Below are positions 24,367 through 33,220 of a DNA stretch of 64,000 bases, one piece after another; the first letter of the stretch is position 1; each line of letters begins with the position of its first letter. This DNA is from Fusobacterium nucleatum_L (GTDB taxonomy: Bacteria > Fusobacteriota > Fusobacteriia > Fusobacteriales > Fusobacteriaceae), in contig NZ_CP077172.1 of NCBI RefSeq assembly GCF_050231725.1, positions 1,674,001-1,738,000 on the forward strand, in the 5' to 3' direction. The position numbers and the translations under genes are program-made. The notes under the pieces were generated by a model. That model saw only the letters and a program-made list of their open reading frames with translations, had not been told where the DNA came from and did no database searches.

Positions 24367-26853
24367 ATGCAAATCGTAACTGATAAAAATAAGGTAGCTC
24401 TATATTATAAAGATATTGCTATTACTTATAAAGAATTTATCTTAAACACAAAAAAAATAAAACATTTTACAAAAATAAAAGAATTCACAAACAATATGAT
24501 ATATATGGAAAATAGACCAGAGCTATTATATAGTTTTTTTGCTATCTGGGATAGCAGAGCAACTTGTGTTTCTATAGATGCTTCAAGTACAGCAGAGGAA
24601 TTGACATATTATATTGATAATTCAGATGTTACTAAAATATTTACTTCTAAAATGCAAGTAGAAAAAGTAAAAGAAGCTTTAAGTATTTTAAATAAGCAAA
24701 TTGAAATTGTTATTGTAGATAACATAAATTTGGATGAAATAAAAATTGATGAAAACTCATCAGAAAATTTAGTGATTAATTCACCTGAAAAAGAAGATAC
24801 GGCTTTAATATTATATACTTCTGGAACAACTGGAAAACCTAAAGGAGTTATGTTGACATTTGATAATATTTTAGCCAATATGGATTCACTTGATGTCTAT
24901 AAAATGTATGAGGAAACTGATATAACTATTGCATTGTTGCCATTACATCATATATTACCACTTTTAGGAACTGGGGTTATGCCTCTTTTATATTCTGCTA
25001 CAATAGTATTCCTTGAAGATATTTCTTCTGTTGCACTTATAGATGCAATGAAAAAATACAAGGTTACTATGTTAATAGGTGTTCCTAAACTTTGGGAAGT
25101 AATGCATAAAAAAATTATGGATACTATAAATTCAAAAGGAATAACAAGATTTATTTTTAAATTAGCTAAAAAAATTAATTCTTTAGCTTTTAGTAAAGTA
25201 ATTTTTAAAAAAGTAAGTGAAGGTTTTGGAGGACATATTAAATTTTTTGTTTCGGGGGGGTCTAAATTAAATCCTCAAGTTACAAAAGATTTTCATACTC
25301 TTGGAATAAAAATTTGTGAGGGTTATGGAATGACTGAAACTTCTCCAATAATTTCATATACTCCTAAAAATGATATTGTTCCTGATTCAGCAGGTAAAGT
25401 TATAAAAGATGTTGAAGTAAAAATTGCTGATGATAATGAGATACTTGTTAAGGGTAGAAATGTAATGAAAGGTTACTATAAAAACCCTGAAGCAACTGCT
25501 AAAATAATTGATAAAGATGGTTGGTTACATACTGGAGATTTAGGAAGATTAGAAAACGATTATCTATATATAACAGGTAGAAAAAAAGAAATGATAGTTT
25601 TATCTAATGGAAAAAATATAAATCCTATTGAAATTGAAACAAAAATTTCTTCTATGACTAATTTAATATCTGAGATAGTAGTTACAGAGTATAATTCTAT
25701 TTTAACAGCAGTTATACATCCAGACTTTGAAAAAGTAAAAGAAGAAAAAATTGATAATATTTATGAAGAAATAAAATGGAGAGTAGTTGATAAATACAAT
25801 CAAAAAATAGCTGATTATAAAAAAATATTAGATGTTAAAATTATAAATGAAGATTTTCCAAAAACTAAAATAGGTAAAATTAAAAGATTTATGATAGCAG
25901 ATATGCTTGATGGAAAAATTGAGAAGCAAGAAAGAAAGCCTGAGCCTGATTTTGAAGAATACAATAAGATTAAAAAATATCTTGTTGGTATTAAGGAAAA
26001 AGAAGTATATTTTGATTCTCATATTGAAATTGATTTAGGTATGGATTCATTGGATATGGTAGAGTTTCAACATTTCTTAGACTTAAATTATGGTATTAAA
26101 GAAGAAAACTTAATTTCTAAGCATTCTACTCTATTAGAACTTGCTAATTATATTAAAGATAATAGAAATCAAGAAAAAATAGGAAATCTTGATTGGAAAG
26201 AAATTATAAATAAAGATACTAAAGCTGATTTGCCAAGTTCTAGTTTTGTAGCAGTAATTTTTAAATTTTTATCTTTTATTCTTTTCAAAACATTCTTCAG
26301 AGTTAAGGTAAAAGGTAAAGAGAAAATTGAAACTGAAAGACCTACTATCTTTGTTGCAAATCATCAAAGTTTCTTAGATGGTTTCTTATTTAATTATTCT
26401 GTCCCTTTAAAAGTTATGAAAAAAACTTACTTTTTAGCAACAGTAATACATTTTAAAAGTTCTATAATGAAATTTATGGCAGATTCTTCAAATGTTGTTT
26501 TAGTTGATATGAATAAGGATATTGCAGAAGTAATGCAAATACTTGCTAAACTTCTAAAAGAAAATAAAAATGTTGCCATTTATCCAGAAGGATTAAGAAC
26601 AAGAGATGGAAAAATGAATAAATTCAAAAAATCTTTTGCTATTCTTGCAAAGGAATTAAATGTCGATGTTCAACCTTATGTCATAGATGGTGCTTATGAA
26701 TTATTCCCAACTGGGAAAAAATTTCCTAGACCTGGAAAAATCACTGTTGAGTTTTTAGATAAAATAAAAGTTGAAAATCTAACTTATGATGAGATAGTAA
26801 ATGAATCTTATTTATCTATCAAAAACAAAATAGAACCAGATAAAGAAAATTAA
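24367..26853 (+). CDS. Fused acyl-activating enzyme, acyl carrier domain and acyltransferase
   Basis: An 828-residue three-part enzyme. Residues 1 to about 515 are an AMP-forming acyl-CoA/acyl-ACP synthetase: LYTSGTTGKPKGVML near residue 149, GYGMTETSP, TGDLGRLENDYLYITGRKKE (20 residues) and the catalytic Lys region PKTKIGKIKR. Residues about 530-600 form an acyl carrier domain with the phosphopantetheine Ser561 in LGMDSLDMVEF. Residues about 635-828 are a PlsC-type acyltransferase: VANHQSFLDGF (His666, Asp671) and YPEGLRTRDG near residue 739. It could activate a free fatty acid, load it on its own ACP and acylate a glycerophospholipid. The order is the reverse of E. coli Aas. AGGGGAG precedes the ATG. 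Monocistronic. Confidence 0.9.
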   Translation: MQIVTDKNKVALYYKDIAITYKEFILNTKKIKHFTKIKEFTNNMIYMENRPELLYSFFAIWDSRATCVSIDASSTAEELTYYIDNSDVTKIFTSKMQVEKVKEALSILNKQIEIVIVDNINLDEIKIDENSSENLVINSPEKEDTALILYTSGTTGKPKGVMLTFDNILANMDSLDVYKMYEETDITIALLPLHHILPLLGTGVMPLLYSATIVFLEDISSVALIDAMKKYKVTMLIGVPKLWEVMHKKIMDTINSKGITRFIFKLAKKINSLAFSKVIFKKVSEGFGGHIKFFVSGGSKLNPQVTKDFHTLGIKICEGYGMTETSPIISYTPKNDIVPDSAGKVIKDVEVKIADDNEILVKGRNVMKGYYKNPEATAKIIDKDGWLHTGDLGRLENDYLYITGRKKEMIVLSNGKNINPIEIETKISSMTNLISEIVVTEYNSILTAVIHPDFEKVKEEKIDNIYEEIKWRVVDKYNQKIADYKKILDVKIINEDFPKTKIGKIKRFMIADMLDGKIEKQERKPEPDFEEYNKIKKYLVGIKEKEVYFDSHIEIDLGMDSLDMVEFQHFLDLNYGIKEENLISKHSTLLELANYIKDNRNQEKIGNLDWKEIINKDTKADLPSSSFVAVIFKFLSFILFKTFFRVKVKGKEKIETERPTIFVANHQSFLDGFLFNYSVPLKVMKKTYFLATVIHFKSSIMKFMADSSNVVLVDMNKDIAEVMQILAKLLKENKNVAIYPEGLRTRDGKMNKFKKSFAILAKELNVDVQPYVIDGAYELFPTGKKFPRPGKITVEFLDKIKVENLTYDEIVNESYLSIKNKIEPDKEN

Positions 26854-26864
26854 TATTTTTTAAG

Positions 26865-26908
26865 CTATTGATATAAAATTTTTATTTTAAAATCAATAGT
26901 TTTTTTAT
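26865..26908 (+). terminator. Terminator after the acyl-transfer fusion gene
   Basis: CTATTGAT (26865-26872) pairs with ATCAATAG (26892-26899), with further A-T pairing inside, and ends in a run of seven T. Confidence 0.75.
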
Positions 26909-26930
26909 TACTAGTAAATATAAAAAATTG

Positions 26931-26959
26931 TTCACAAACTTTATTATATATGGTAGAAT
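26931..26959 (+). promoter_or_regulatory. Promoter of the DUF1846 gene
   Basis: TTCACA (26931-26936), a 17-bp spacer and TAGAAT (26954-26959) with an extended TGG before the -10, 48 bp upstream of the ATG. Confidence 0.55.
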
Positions 26960-27007
26960 GGATGATATATGTTTTATATTTTTTTAATTTGGGAGTGGTG
27001 ATACAAG

Positions 27008-28516
27008 ATGAAAATAGGTTTTAACCATGAAAAATATTTAGAAGAACAATCTAAGTATATACTTGAAAGAGTTAATAACCATGACAAACTGTATATTGAA
27101 TTTGGTGGAAAACTTTTGGGCGATTTACATGCAAAAAGAGTTTTACCTGGATTTGATGAAAATGCCAAAATTAAAGTTTTAAATAAACTTAAAGATAAAA
27201 TAGAAGTTATAATTTGTGTTTATGCGGGAGACATAGAAAGAAATAAAATTAGAGGTGACTTTGGAATCACTTATGATATGGATGTTTTTAGACTTATTGA
27301 TGATTTAAGAGAAAATGATCTAAAAGTTAACAGTGTAGTGATTACAAGGTATGAAGACAGACCTTCAACTGATCTTTTTATAACAAGATTAGAAAGAAGG
27401 GGAATAAAGGTATACAAACATTTTGCTACAAAAGGTTATCCTAGTGATGTTGATACAATAGTTAGTGATGAAGGTTATGGACAAAATGCTTACATAGAAA
27501 CTACAAAACCAATAGTTGTTGTAACTGCCCCAGGGCCAGGAAGTGGAAAACTTGCCACTTGCTTAAGTCAACTTTATCATGAATATAAAAGGGGAAAAGA
27601 TGTAGGATATTCTAAGTTTGAAACTTTTCCTGTTTGGAATGTTCCTTTGAAACATCCTTTGAATATAGCTTATGAAGCTGCAACAGTTGATTTGAATGAT
27701 GTTAATATGATAGATCCATTTCATTTAGAAGAGTATGGAGAAATTGCAGTAAATTATAATAGAGATATAGAGGCCTTCCCATTATTAAAAAGAATTATTG
27801 AAAAGATAACAGGTAAAAAATCAATTTATCAATCTCCAACTGATATGGGAGTAAATAGGGTTGGTTTTGGTATAATTGATGACGAAGTAGTTAGAAAAGC
27901 GTCTGAACAAGAAATAATAAGAAGATATTTTAAAACAGGATGTGATTATAAAAAGGGGAATACAGATTTAGAAACATTTAAAAGATCAGAATTTATAATG
28001 CACAGTCTAGGCTTGAAAGAGGAAGATAGAAAAGTAGTGACTTTTGCTAGAAAAAAATTAGAACTTTTAAATGAAGAAAGAACTGATAAACAAAAAACAG
28101 TTTCTGCTATTGCATTTGAAATGCCAGATGGAAAAATAATAACAGGTAAAAAATCTTCTTTAATGGATGCTCCATCAGCAGCCATACTAAATTCATTGAA
28201 ATATCTATCTAACTTTGATGATGAGTTATTGTTAATTTCACCAACAATTTTAGAGCCAATTATAGAACTAAAAGAAAAGACATTAAAAAATCGGCATATT
28301 CCACTTGATTGTGAAGAAATATTGATTGCTTTAAGTATTACAGCAGCAACTAACCCTATGGCAGAAGTTGCTTTATCTAAAATTTCACAATTAGAAGGAG
28401 TACAAGCTCACTCAACACATATTTTAGGAAGAAATGATGAACAATATTTAAGAAAATTAGGAATTGATGTTACATCAGACCAAGTTTTTCCAACTGAAAA
28501 TTTATATTATAATTAG
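27008..28516 (+). CDS. DUF1846 domain-containing protein
   Basis: A 502-residue cytosolic protein filling the whole DUF1846 family length. Recognisable stretches are MKIGFNHEKYLEEQSKYI, LYIEFGGKLLGDLHAKRVLP, GFDENAKI, VVTAPGPGSGKLATCLSQLY (a P-loop-like GPGSGK) and FPVWNVPLKHPLNIAYEAAT. The function of this family is not established. The glycine-rich loop suggests nucleotide binding, which is only an inference. Single gene, own promoter, and a bidirectional terminator after it. TTGGGAGTGGTGATACAAG precedes the ATG. Confidence 0.88.
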   Translation: MKIGFNHEKYLEEQSKYILERVNNHDKLYIEFGGKLLGDLHAKRVLPGFDENAKIKVLNKLKDKIEVIICVYAGDIERNKIRGDFGITYDMDVFRLIDDLRENDLKVNSVVITRYEDRPSTDLFITRLERRGIKVYKHFATKGYPSDVDTIVSDEGYGQNAYIETTKPIVVVTAPGPGSGKLATCLSQLYHEYKRGKDVGYSKFETFPVWNVPLKHPLNIAYEAATVDLNDVNMIDPFHLEEYGEIAVNYNRDIEAFPLLKRIIEKITGKKSIYQSPTDMGVNRVGFGIIDDEVVRKASEQEIIRRYFKTGCDYKKGNTDLETFKRSEFIMHSLGLKEEDRKVVTFARKKLELLNEERTDKQKTVSAIAFEMPDGKIITGKKSSLMDAPSAAILNSLKYLSNFDDELLLISPTILEPIIELKEKTLKNRHIPLDCEEILIALSITAATNPMAEVALSKISQLEGVQAHSTHILGRNDEQYLRKLGIDVTSDQVFPTENLYYN

Positions 28517-28523
28517 TGTGAAT

Positions 28524-28567
28524 AAAAAAAGGACTTTTTAAAATTGATATTTATAAAGTCCTTTTTT
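28524..28567. terminator. Bidirectional terminator
   Basis: GGACTTT (28531-28537) pairs with AAAGTCC (28555-28561), flanked by seven A on the left and six T on the right, between convergent genes. Confidence 0.88.
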
Positions 28568-28570
28568 CTC

Positions 28571-29086
28571 TTATAAAAATTTAACTAATTCTTCATTACT
28601 TCTACGAATAGTATGTAATTTAGAAGGCTTATCATCTTCTCTGTGGTATCCTAAACTAAGAACTGCAACAATTTTAACATTTTCAGGAATATCTAAATTC
28701 TTTTTTACAAGTTCAGGTGTTATACGACCTATCCAACAAGCACCTAAACCAAGTTCTTCTGCCATTAACATCATATGGGTAACAACAATAGAAACATCAA
28801 TATCTCCACTTTCTCTATCTCCATCTAAATCATTTCTCCATACTTCTTCAAGATTATAGCCACAAACTAGATAACAAGGAGCTTTATAATTATATGCAAA
28901 ATCTTTCATTAATTTTTCTTTTGCTTCTTCACTTTTTATAACATAAATTCTTTGTGGTTGATTATTATGAGAAGTTGGAGCAACTCTTCCAGCCTCTAAA
29001 ATTTTATTTAAATCTTCTTCTTTAATATCTTCATTTGAATATCTTCTGCAAGTGTATCTATCACTCATAAGTTTTAATAAATCCAT
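28571..29086 (-). CDS. Nitroreductase family protein
   Basis: A 171-residue FMN-binding-type nitroreductase. DRYTCRRYSNEDIKEEDL is the N-terminal FMN phosphate site, GRVAPTSHNNQPQRIYV the second FMN block and AEELGLGACWIGRI the C-terminal block. It is short for the family (commonly 170-220) but all core elements are present. It is likely an NAD(P)H-dependent reductase of unknown substrate in the cytosol. GGAGGAAAAA precedes the ATG at 29086. It is followed upstream by the HAD phosphatase gene on the same strand, 60 bp away. Confidence 0.9.
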   Translation of the reverse strand: MDLLKLMSDRYTCRRYSNEDIKEEDLNKILEAGRVAPTSHNNQPQRIYVIKSEEAKEKLMKDFAYNYKAPCYLVCGYNLEEVWRNDLDGDRESGDIDVSIVVTHMMLMAEELGLGACWIGRITPELVKKNLDIPENVKIVAVLSLGYHREDDKPSKLHTIRRSNEELVKFL

Positions 29087-29146
29087 TTTTTCCTCCTAAT
29101 AATATGAAAATATAGTTACTTTTACATTATAGTATATTTTTAACAT

Positions 29147-29941
29147 TTAATCTATTCTTTCTTTTAATTCTTTTACAGATTCAAAAATATAGTTTGGTTT
29201 ATAAATAGTTTCATCTAACATTTTCTTATCAGTTTCACCACTCATAACTAAAATTGAAGTTAAACCATTATCTATTCCAGTTCTAATATCTGTATATAAT
29301 CTATCTCCAACCATTGCAAGTTCTGATTTTTTTAAATTATATTTTTCTATAATTGCATCTATTATATATTTATTAGGTTTCCCTATAACTGTTGGTTCTT
29401 TTCCAGTAGAGGCTTTTATAAAGGCCATCATTGCTCCAGCATCAGGCATAAATTTTCCATTTTCTAAAGGACAATTAAAATCAGGGTGAGTAGCTATATA
29501 TTCAACTCCATTTGCTATATATTCACAAGCTATCCATAATTTTTCATAAGTTAGAGTAGTATCAAAACCTAAAACAACAAAGTCTATCTCCTTATCTCTT
29601 TCTTTAACTAATTTAAATCCTGCTTTTTCAAACTCATCCTCTAAATCTTTAGTTCCCAAAAGAAATACTTTTGCTTCTTTTTTCTTTTTATTTAAATAAA
29701 TGGTAGTGGCTTCACCTGAGCTAAATACATCTTCTCTATGAGCTTCTATTCCTAATTTATTTAATTTTTCAACATATCTATCTTTATTTTTGGAAGAATT
29801 ATTTGTTAAGAATATATATCTTATATTTTTTTCTTTTAGTTTTTCTAAAAATTCTTTAGCTCCATCTATCAACTCATTTCCCAGATAAATAGTTCCATCC
29901 ATATCAAGTAAATAACATTTAATATTTTTTAATTTTTCCAT
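29147..29941 (-). CDS. HAD-IIA family sugar phosphatase (NagD-like)
   Basis: A 264-residue cytosolic HAD phosphatase. Motif I is YLLDMDGTIYLGN, motif II FLTNNSSKNKD, motif III lies around GKPNKYIIDAI, and motif IV is AMVGDRLYTDIRTG. The C2A cap fits the NagD / p-nitrophenyl phosphatase subgroup. The frame opens 10 codons earlier, but TAGGAGACTTT selects ATG at 29941. It lies just downstream of the TRAP transporter terminator. NagD-type enzymes dephosphorylate nucleotides and sugar phosphates; the real substrate is unknown. Confidence 0.93.
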   Translation of the reverse strand: MEKLKNIKCYLLDMDGTIYLGNELIDGAKEFLEKLKEKNIRYIFLTNNSSKNKDRYVEKLNKLGIEAHREDVFSSGEATTIYLNKKKKEAKVFLLGTKDLEDEFEKAGFKLVKERDKEIDFVVLGFDTTLTYEKLWIACEYIANGVEYIATHPDFNCPLENGKFMPDAGAMMAFIKASTGKEPTVIGKPNKYIIDAIIEKYNLKKSELAMVGDRLYTDIRTGIDNGLTSILVMSGETDKKMLDETIYKPNYIFESVKELKERID

Positions 29942-29958
29942 AAAGTCTCCTATATATA

Positions 29959-29995
29959 AAAAATGTTGCAAACTCTGTTGATAAGGGTTTGCAAC
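29959..29995 (-). terminator. Terminator of the TRAP transporter operon (GTTGCAAAC family)
   Basis: GTTGCAAAC (29965-29973) pairs with GTTTGCAAC (29987-29995). On the minus strand it is followed by ATTTTTTATA. The arms resemble the hairpins at 6046, 31812 and 39940. Confidence 0.8.
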
Positions 29996-30011
29996 AAGTT
30001 TTTATTAAATT

Positions 30012-31298
30012 TTATCTTAATAAATTTGGTATAAATAATGCTATTGATTCTGAATATGTTACTACTAGTAAAACAACTAAAAGAGCAACTATAAATGGCC
30101 ATACTTCCTTTATAAATCCTTCTAGCCGTACACCAACAATAGAACATACAGTAAACATCATAGAACCAAATGGTGGAGTTAATCCTCCTATCATTATATT
30201 AACTATGAATATAACTCCAAAATGTAGTGGATCTACTCCTAATGCTTTTACAGCTGGTACTAAAAGTGGAGCAAGAATAACAAGTGCAGCTCCCCCTTCT
30301 ATAAACATTCCAACAAACAATAGAAGTAAATTTATAACAATTAATAGTACAAGCTTATTATCAGTAAAATTCATTAAAGAATTAGTTATAAATTGAGGTA
30401 TTCTTTCAAGAGTCATATAATAACCAAAAACTTTAGCAGAGGCGATTATTATCATAACAGCTCCTGTACTTTTAACAGTTTCCATTAATATTATAGGAAT
30501 ATGATGTAGTTTTAATTTTTTATATACGAAGAATCCTACCAAGAAACAGAAGAATACAGCAACTCCTCCAGCTTCTGTTGGAGTGAATACTCCTATTCTC
30601 ATTCCCATTATGATTCCAAAAGGAATAGCTAAAGCCCAAATTGATTTTATAGCTTGTTTTATTATTTCAACAGGTCTTGCCATTCTTTCTCTTGAAGGTT
30701 CGTATCCTCTTTTTTTAGAAATAATGTAAACAGTTATCATCATTGAAAGTGTCATTAAAATACCTGGTGTATATCCTGCTAAGAACATATCACCAACAGG
30801 AACGTTTGCTATTAAAGCATAAAGAATTAAATTTGTTCCAGGAGGTATAACAGGGCTAACAGCAGATGATGCAGCTGTTACTGCTGCTGAAAATTCTTTT
30901 GAAAATCCTTTTTTTATCATTTCAGGTACTAGTATTTTTGATTCCATAGCAGCATCAGCATTTGCAGAACCTGAAATTCCTCCCATCATAGCACTTAACA
31001 AACAGTTAACTTGTGCAAGTCCACCTTTCATATGTCCAGCTAAAACTTCAGCCATATTCATAAGTTCTTCACTTATTCCAGAATAATTCATTACAGAACC
31101 CACCATTATAAAAAATGGTACTGCTAAATAAGGGAAAGATTCAACAGATGTTACAAATTGTTGTATAACCATATCCATAGACATAGTTGTATTTAAAAAT
31201 ATAAAATAAAATAATGCTGATCCCATTAAAGCATACGCTATTGGGATATTTAAAAAGAATAATACAAATAGTATAACTACTGGGTATAAAGCTTCCAT
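30012..31298 (-). CDS. dctM: TRAP transporter large permease (DctM)
   Basis: A 428-residue inner-membrane protein with about 12 spans, the ion-coupled translocation subunit of a TRAP uptake system. Family marks are VPFFIMVGSVMNYSGIS, GGISGSANADAAMESKILVP, VIPPGTNLILYALIAN, FTPTEAGGVAVFFCF and GGLTPPFGSMMF. The frame starts at 31313, but GAGGGAGGAAAAA favours ATG at 31298, so the gene lies 14 bp after dctQ. Together with DctQ and DctP it imports an organic acid, possibly a sugar acid. The operon ends at the hairpin at 29959. Confidence 0.93.
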   Translation of the reverse strand: MEALYPVVILFVLFFLNIPIAYALMGSALFYFIFLNTTMSMDMVIQQFVTSVESFPYLAVPFFIMVGSVMNYSGISEELMNMAEVLAGHMKGGLAQVNCLLSAMMGGISGSANADAAMESKILVPEMIKKGFSKEFSAAVTAASSAVSPVIPPGTNLILYALIANVPVGDMFLAGYTPGILMTLSMMITVYIISKKRGYEPSRERMARPVEIIKQAIKSIWALAIPFGIIMGMRIGVFTPTEAGGVAVFFCFLVGFFVYKKLKLHHIPIILMETVKSTGAVMIIIASAKVFGYYMTLERIPQFITNSLMNFTDNKLVLLIVINLLLLFVGMFIEGGAALVILAPLLVPAVKALGVDPLHFGVIFIVNIMIGGLTPPFGSMMFTVCSIVGVRLEGFIKEVWPFIVALLVVLLVVTYSESIALFIPNLLR

Positions 31299-31312
31299 TT
31301 TTTCCTCCCTCA

Positions 31313-31783
31313 TTAATTAGTTTTGTTTAAAAATGCTTTTTTAAAACTTTCAATTGTAAAAATTATTGAATATAAAGTCATAAGTGCAAAACTTAAAACT
31401 ATTGAAAAATTTATATAACCATAAGAAAGTTCTAAAGCTGCTGTAATTTTTGAAGAAGATGTTACATATGTAAAGCTAAATACACACATTAATCCGCTTA
31501 GTAAAGTTAGTAGTATGTAAGTTAGAAATTCTACGATATCCCTAACTTTTTCAGGTAAAAGAACAACAATTGCTTCAACACCTATTAATCCTTTTTCTCT
31601 ATACGCAGCAGCAGTTCCCAAGAATATTGTCCATACAAAACAACCAACTGCAACTTCTTCTGACCAAAAGTATGTAAATTTAAGAAAATATCTTGTAAAT
31701 ACATTTATTATAACTACAATGATTGTAACACTAATAAAAATACTTCCTAGATATAATTCAAATTTTTTAAAAAAATCTTTCAT
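31313..31783 (-). CDS. dctQ: TRAP transporter small permease (DctQ)
   Basis: A 156-residue four-span membrane protein of the DctQ type. VFTRYFLKFTYFWSEEVAVG contains the family's aromatic-Glu signature in span 2, and FLGTAAAYREKGLIGVEAIV follows. It would brace the DctM subunit and accept the binding protein. It is separated from dctP by a 99-bp gap that holds a stable hairpin. Unfused DctQ and DctM exclude a SiaQM-type fused transporter. Confidence 0.9.
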   Translation of the reverse strand: MKDFFKKFELYLGSIFISVTIIVVIINVFTRYFLKFTYFWSEEVAVGCFVWTIFLGTAAAYREKGLIGVEAIVVLLPEKVRDIVEFLTYILLTLLSGLMCVFSFTYVTSSSKITAALELSYGYINFSIVLSFALMTLYSIIFTIESFKKAFLNKTN

Positions 31784-31811
31784 TATAACCTCTCTTTAAA
31801 TTTCAAAAATA

Positions 31812-31844
31812 GGCTGTTGCAAATATTTAAAAACTGCAACAGCC
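31812..31844 (-). terminator. Intra-operon hairpin between dctP and dctQ (GTTGCAAA family)
   Basis: GGCTGTTGCA (31812-31821) pairs with TGCAACAGCC (31835-31844); on the minus strand the stem is followed by TATTTTTG. It probably terminates part of the transcripts after dctP. It resembles the hairpin between phnD and phnC. Confidence 0.75.
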
Positions 31845-31882
31845 TCTATTAGATTCCTACTTAACAAAAATTTAATAATTAA

Positions 31883-32926
31883 CTATTTTCCATTTTTAAT
31901 GTCTTCTCTAATTTGAGTTAGATTTTCCATAATCTTATCAAAAATACCAGGAGTCCATTTAGGGAATTTATCATAAACTGGTGCAACAGCTTTATTGAAA
32001 GCTTCTGCATCAACTTCATGGAAAGTAACTCCATTATCTTTTAATTTTTGAGCGTATTCACTTTCTAATTTTTCAGTTTCAGTTAAGTTATCTTCAGCAC
32101 CTTTATCAAATTCTTCTTGAATTATTGTTCTTTCTTCATCAGTTAAACTATCCCAACATTTCTTTGAGATACATACTGCTGAAACTCCAAGTAAATGACG
32201 AGTTAAAGAATATTCTTTAACATTTTCATATTGTTTTGTTCCATAGAAACTTAAAATAGATCCTTCAAGTCCATCTATAACACCTTGTTGTAATGCTGCA
32301 TAAGTATCAGGATAAGGCATTGCAACTGGATTTCCACCCATAGCTTCAATAGTGAATGTATATAATTGGCTAGTAGGAACTCTTAATTTTAAACCTTCCA
32401 TATCTGCAGGAGTTTTTATAGGTTTTTTAGCTTCAATATTTCTAAATCCAAATAACCAATCCAAAGATAATACTTTAATACCTTTTTCAAGAGCTTGTGC
32501 ATTTAAATCTTGAACTAATGGAGTTCTAACCATTCTTAAATACTCTTCAAATGTTTGATATAACATAGGTCCTGTAACTGCGTTGTAATCAGGTATATAG
32601 TCACCTAAGAAATTAACACCATCAACTAATATCCAATCTGAACCATTAGCAACTTGTTCCATACCATCTTTACCAATTGGTAAAGTTCCACTTGTGAATA
32701 ATTGTAATTCCAAGCTTCCATTACTTCTTTGGTTAATAGCTTCTACAACTTTTACTAATGATTTTACTGTTTGTTCATCATCAACAAATTTTGTAGTAAC
32801 TTTTATTACTCTTGCTTCTTGTTTTGCTTCTCCACCTTCTTTTGTAGCTTCTTCTTTTTTTCCACCACAAGCAACTAGTGCTAGAGTAAGTAGTGATAAG
32901 AAAATTAAAGATAAAATCTTTTTCAT
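31883..32926 (-). CDS. dctP: TRAP transporter substrate-binding lipoprotein (DctP)
   Basis: A 347-residue DctP-family binding protein with an N-terminal lipobox (LTLALVA-Cys, residue 20), so membrane-anchored instead of free periplasmic. The ligand-binding signature is MEGLKLRVPTSQLYTFTIEA with the carboxylate-binding Arg, followed by MPYPDTYAALQQGVIDGLEG. The Arg implies an organic acid ligand; which one is not evident. GGAGGCAGTT precedes the ATG. First gene of the dctPQM operon with a strong promoter at 33003-33031. A 7-bp inverted repeat TGAAACC/GGTTTCA (32961-32989) in the leader could be an operator or mRNA hairpin. Confidence 0.93.
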   Translation of the reverse strand: MKKILSLIFLSLLTLALVACGGKKEEATKEGGEAKQEARVIKVTTKFVDDEQTVKSLVKVVEAINQRSNGSLELQLFTSGTLPIGKDGMEQVANGSDWILVDGVNFLGDYIPDYNAVTGPMLYQTFEEYLRMVRTPLVQDLNAQALEKGIKVLSLDWLFGFRNIEAKKPIKTPADMEGLKLRVPTSQLYTFTIEAMGGNPVAMPYPDTYAALQQGVIDGLEGSILSFYGTKQYENVKEYSLTRHLLGVSAVCISKKCWDSLTDEERTIIQEEFDKGAEDNLTETEKLESEYAQKLKDNGVTFHEVDAEAFNKAVAPVYDKFPKWTPGIFDKIMENLTQIREDIKNGK

Positions 32927-33002
32927 AACTGCCTCCTATTTCCTTTAATATCTAGTTTTCTGAAACCATAAAAAAAATACTCGGTTTCAATACATCCGAC
33001 TT

Positions 33003-33031
33003 ATATTAACATACAGTTTGGATAATGTCAA
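33003..33031 (-). promoter_or_regulatory. Promoter of the dctPQM operon
   Basis: Minus-strand TTGACA (33031-33026), a 17-bp spacer and TAATAT (33008-33003). The rest of the 294-bp gap between dctP and the glycosylase gene is AT-rich and shows nothing else apart from the TGAAACC/GGTTTCA repeat at 32961-32989. Confidence 0.65.
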
Positions 33032-33220
33032 TATTTTAAAACAAATTTATAATTTTTTAATTTTTTTTGTTCTTTTATAAAACAATTTATTCTATTATTC
33101 TGAATTTAATTATTTTTTTTATTGAAAATTTAAATCTTAAACTTATCTTCTATTAATTTTTTTTATTTATAAAAAATGTTATAATAGATTTACATAACTA
33201 CTTTAAATTGGGAGATAAAA

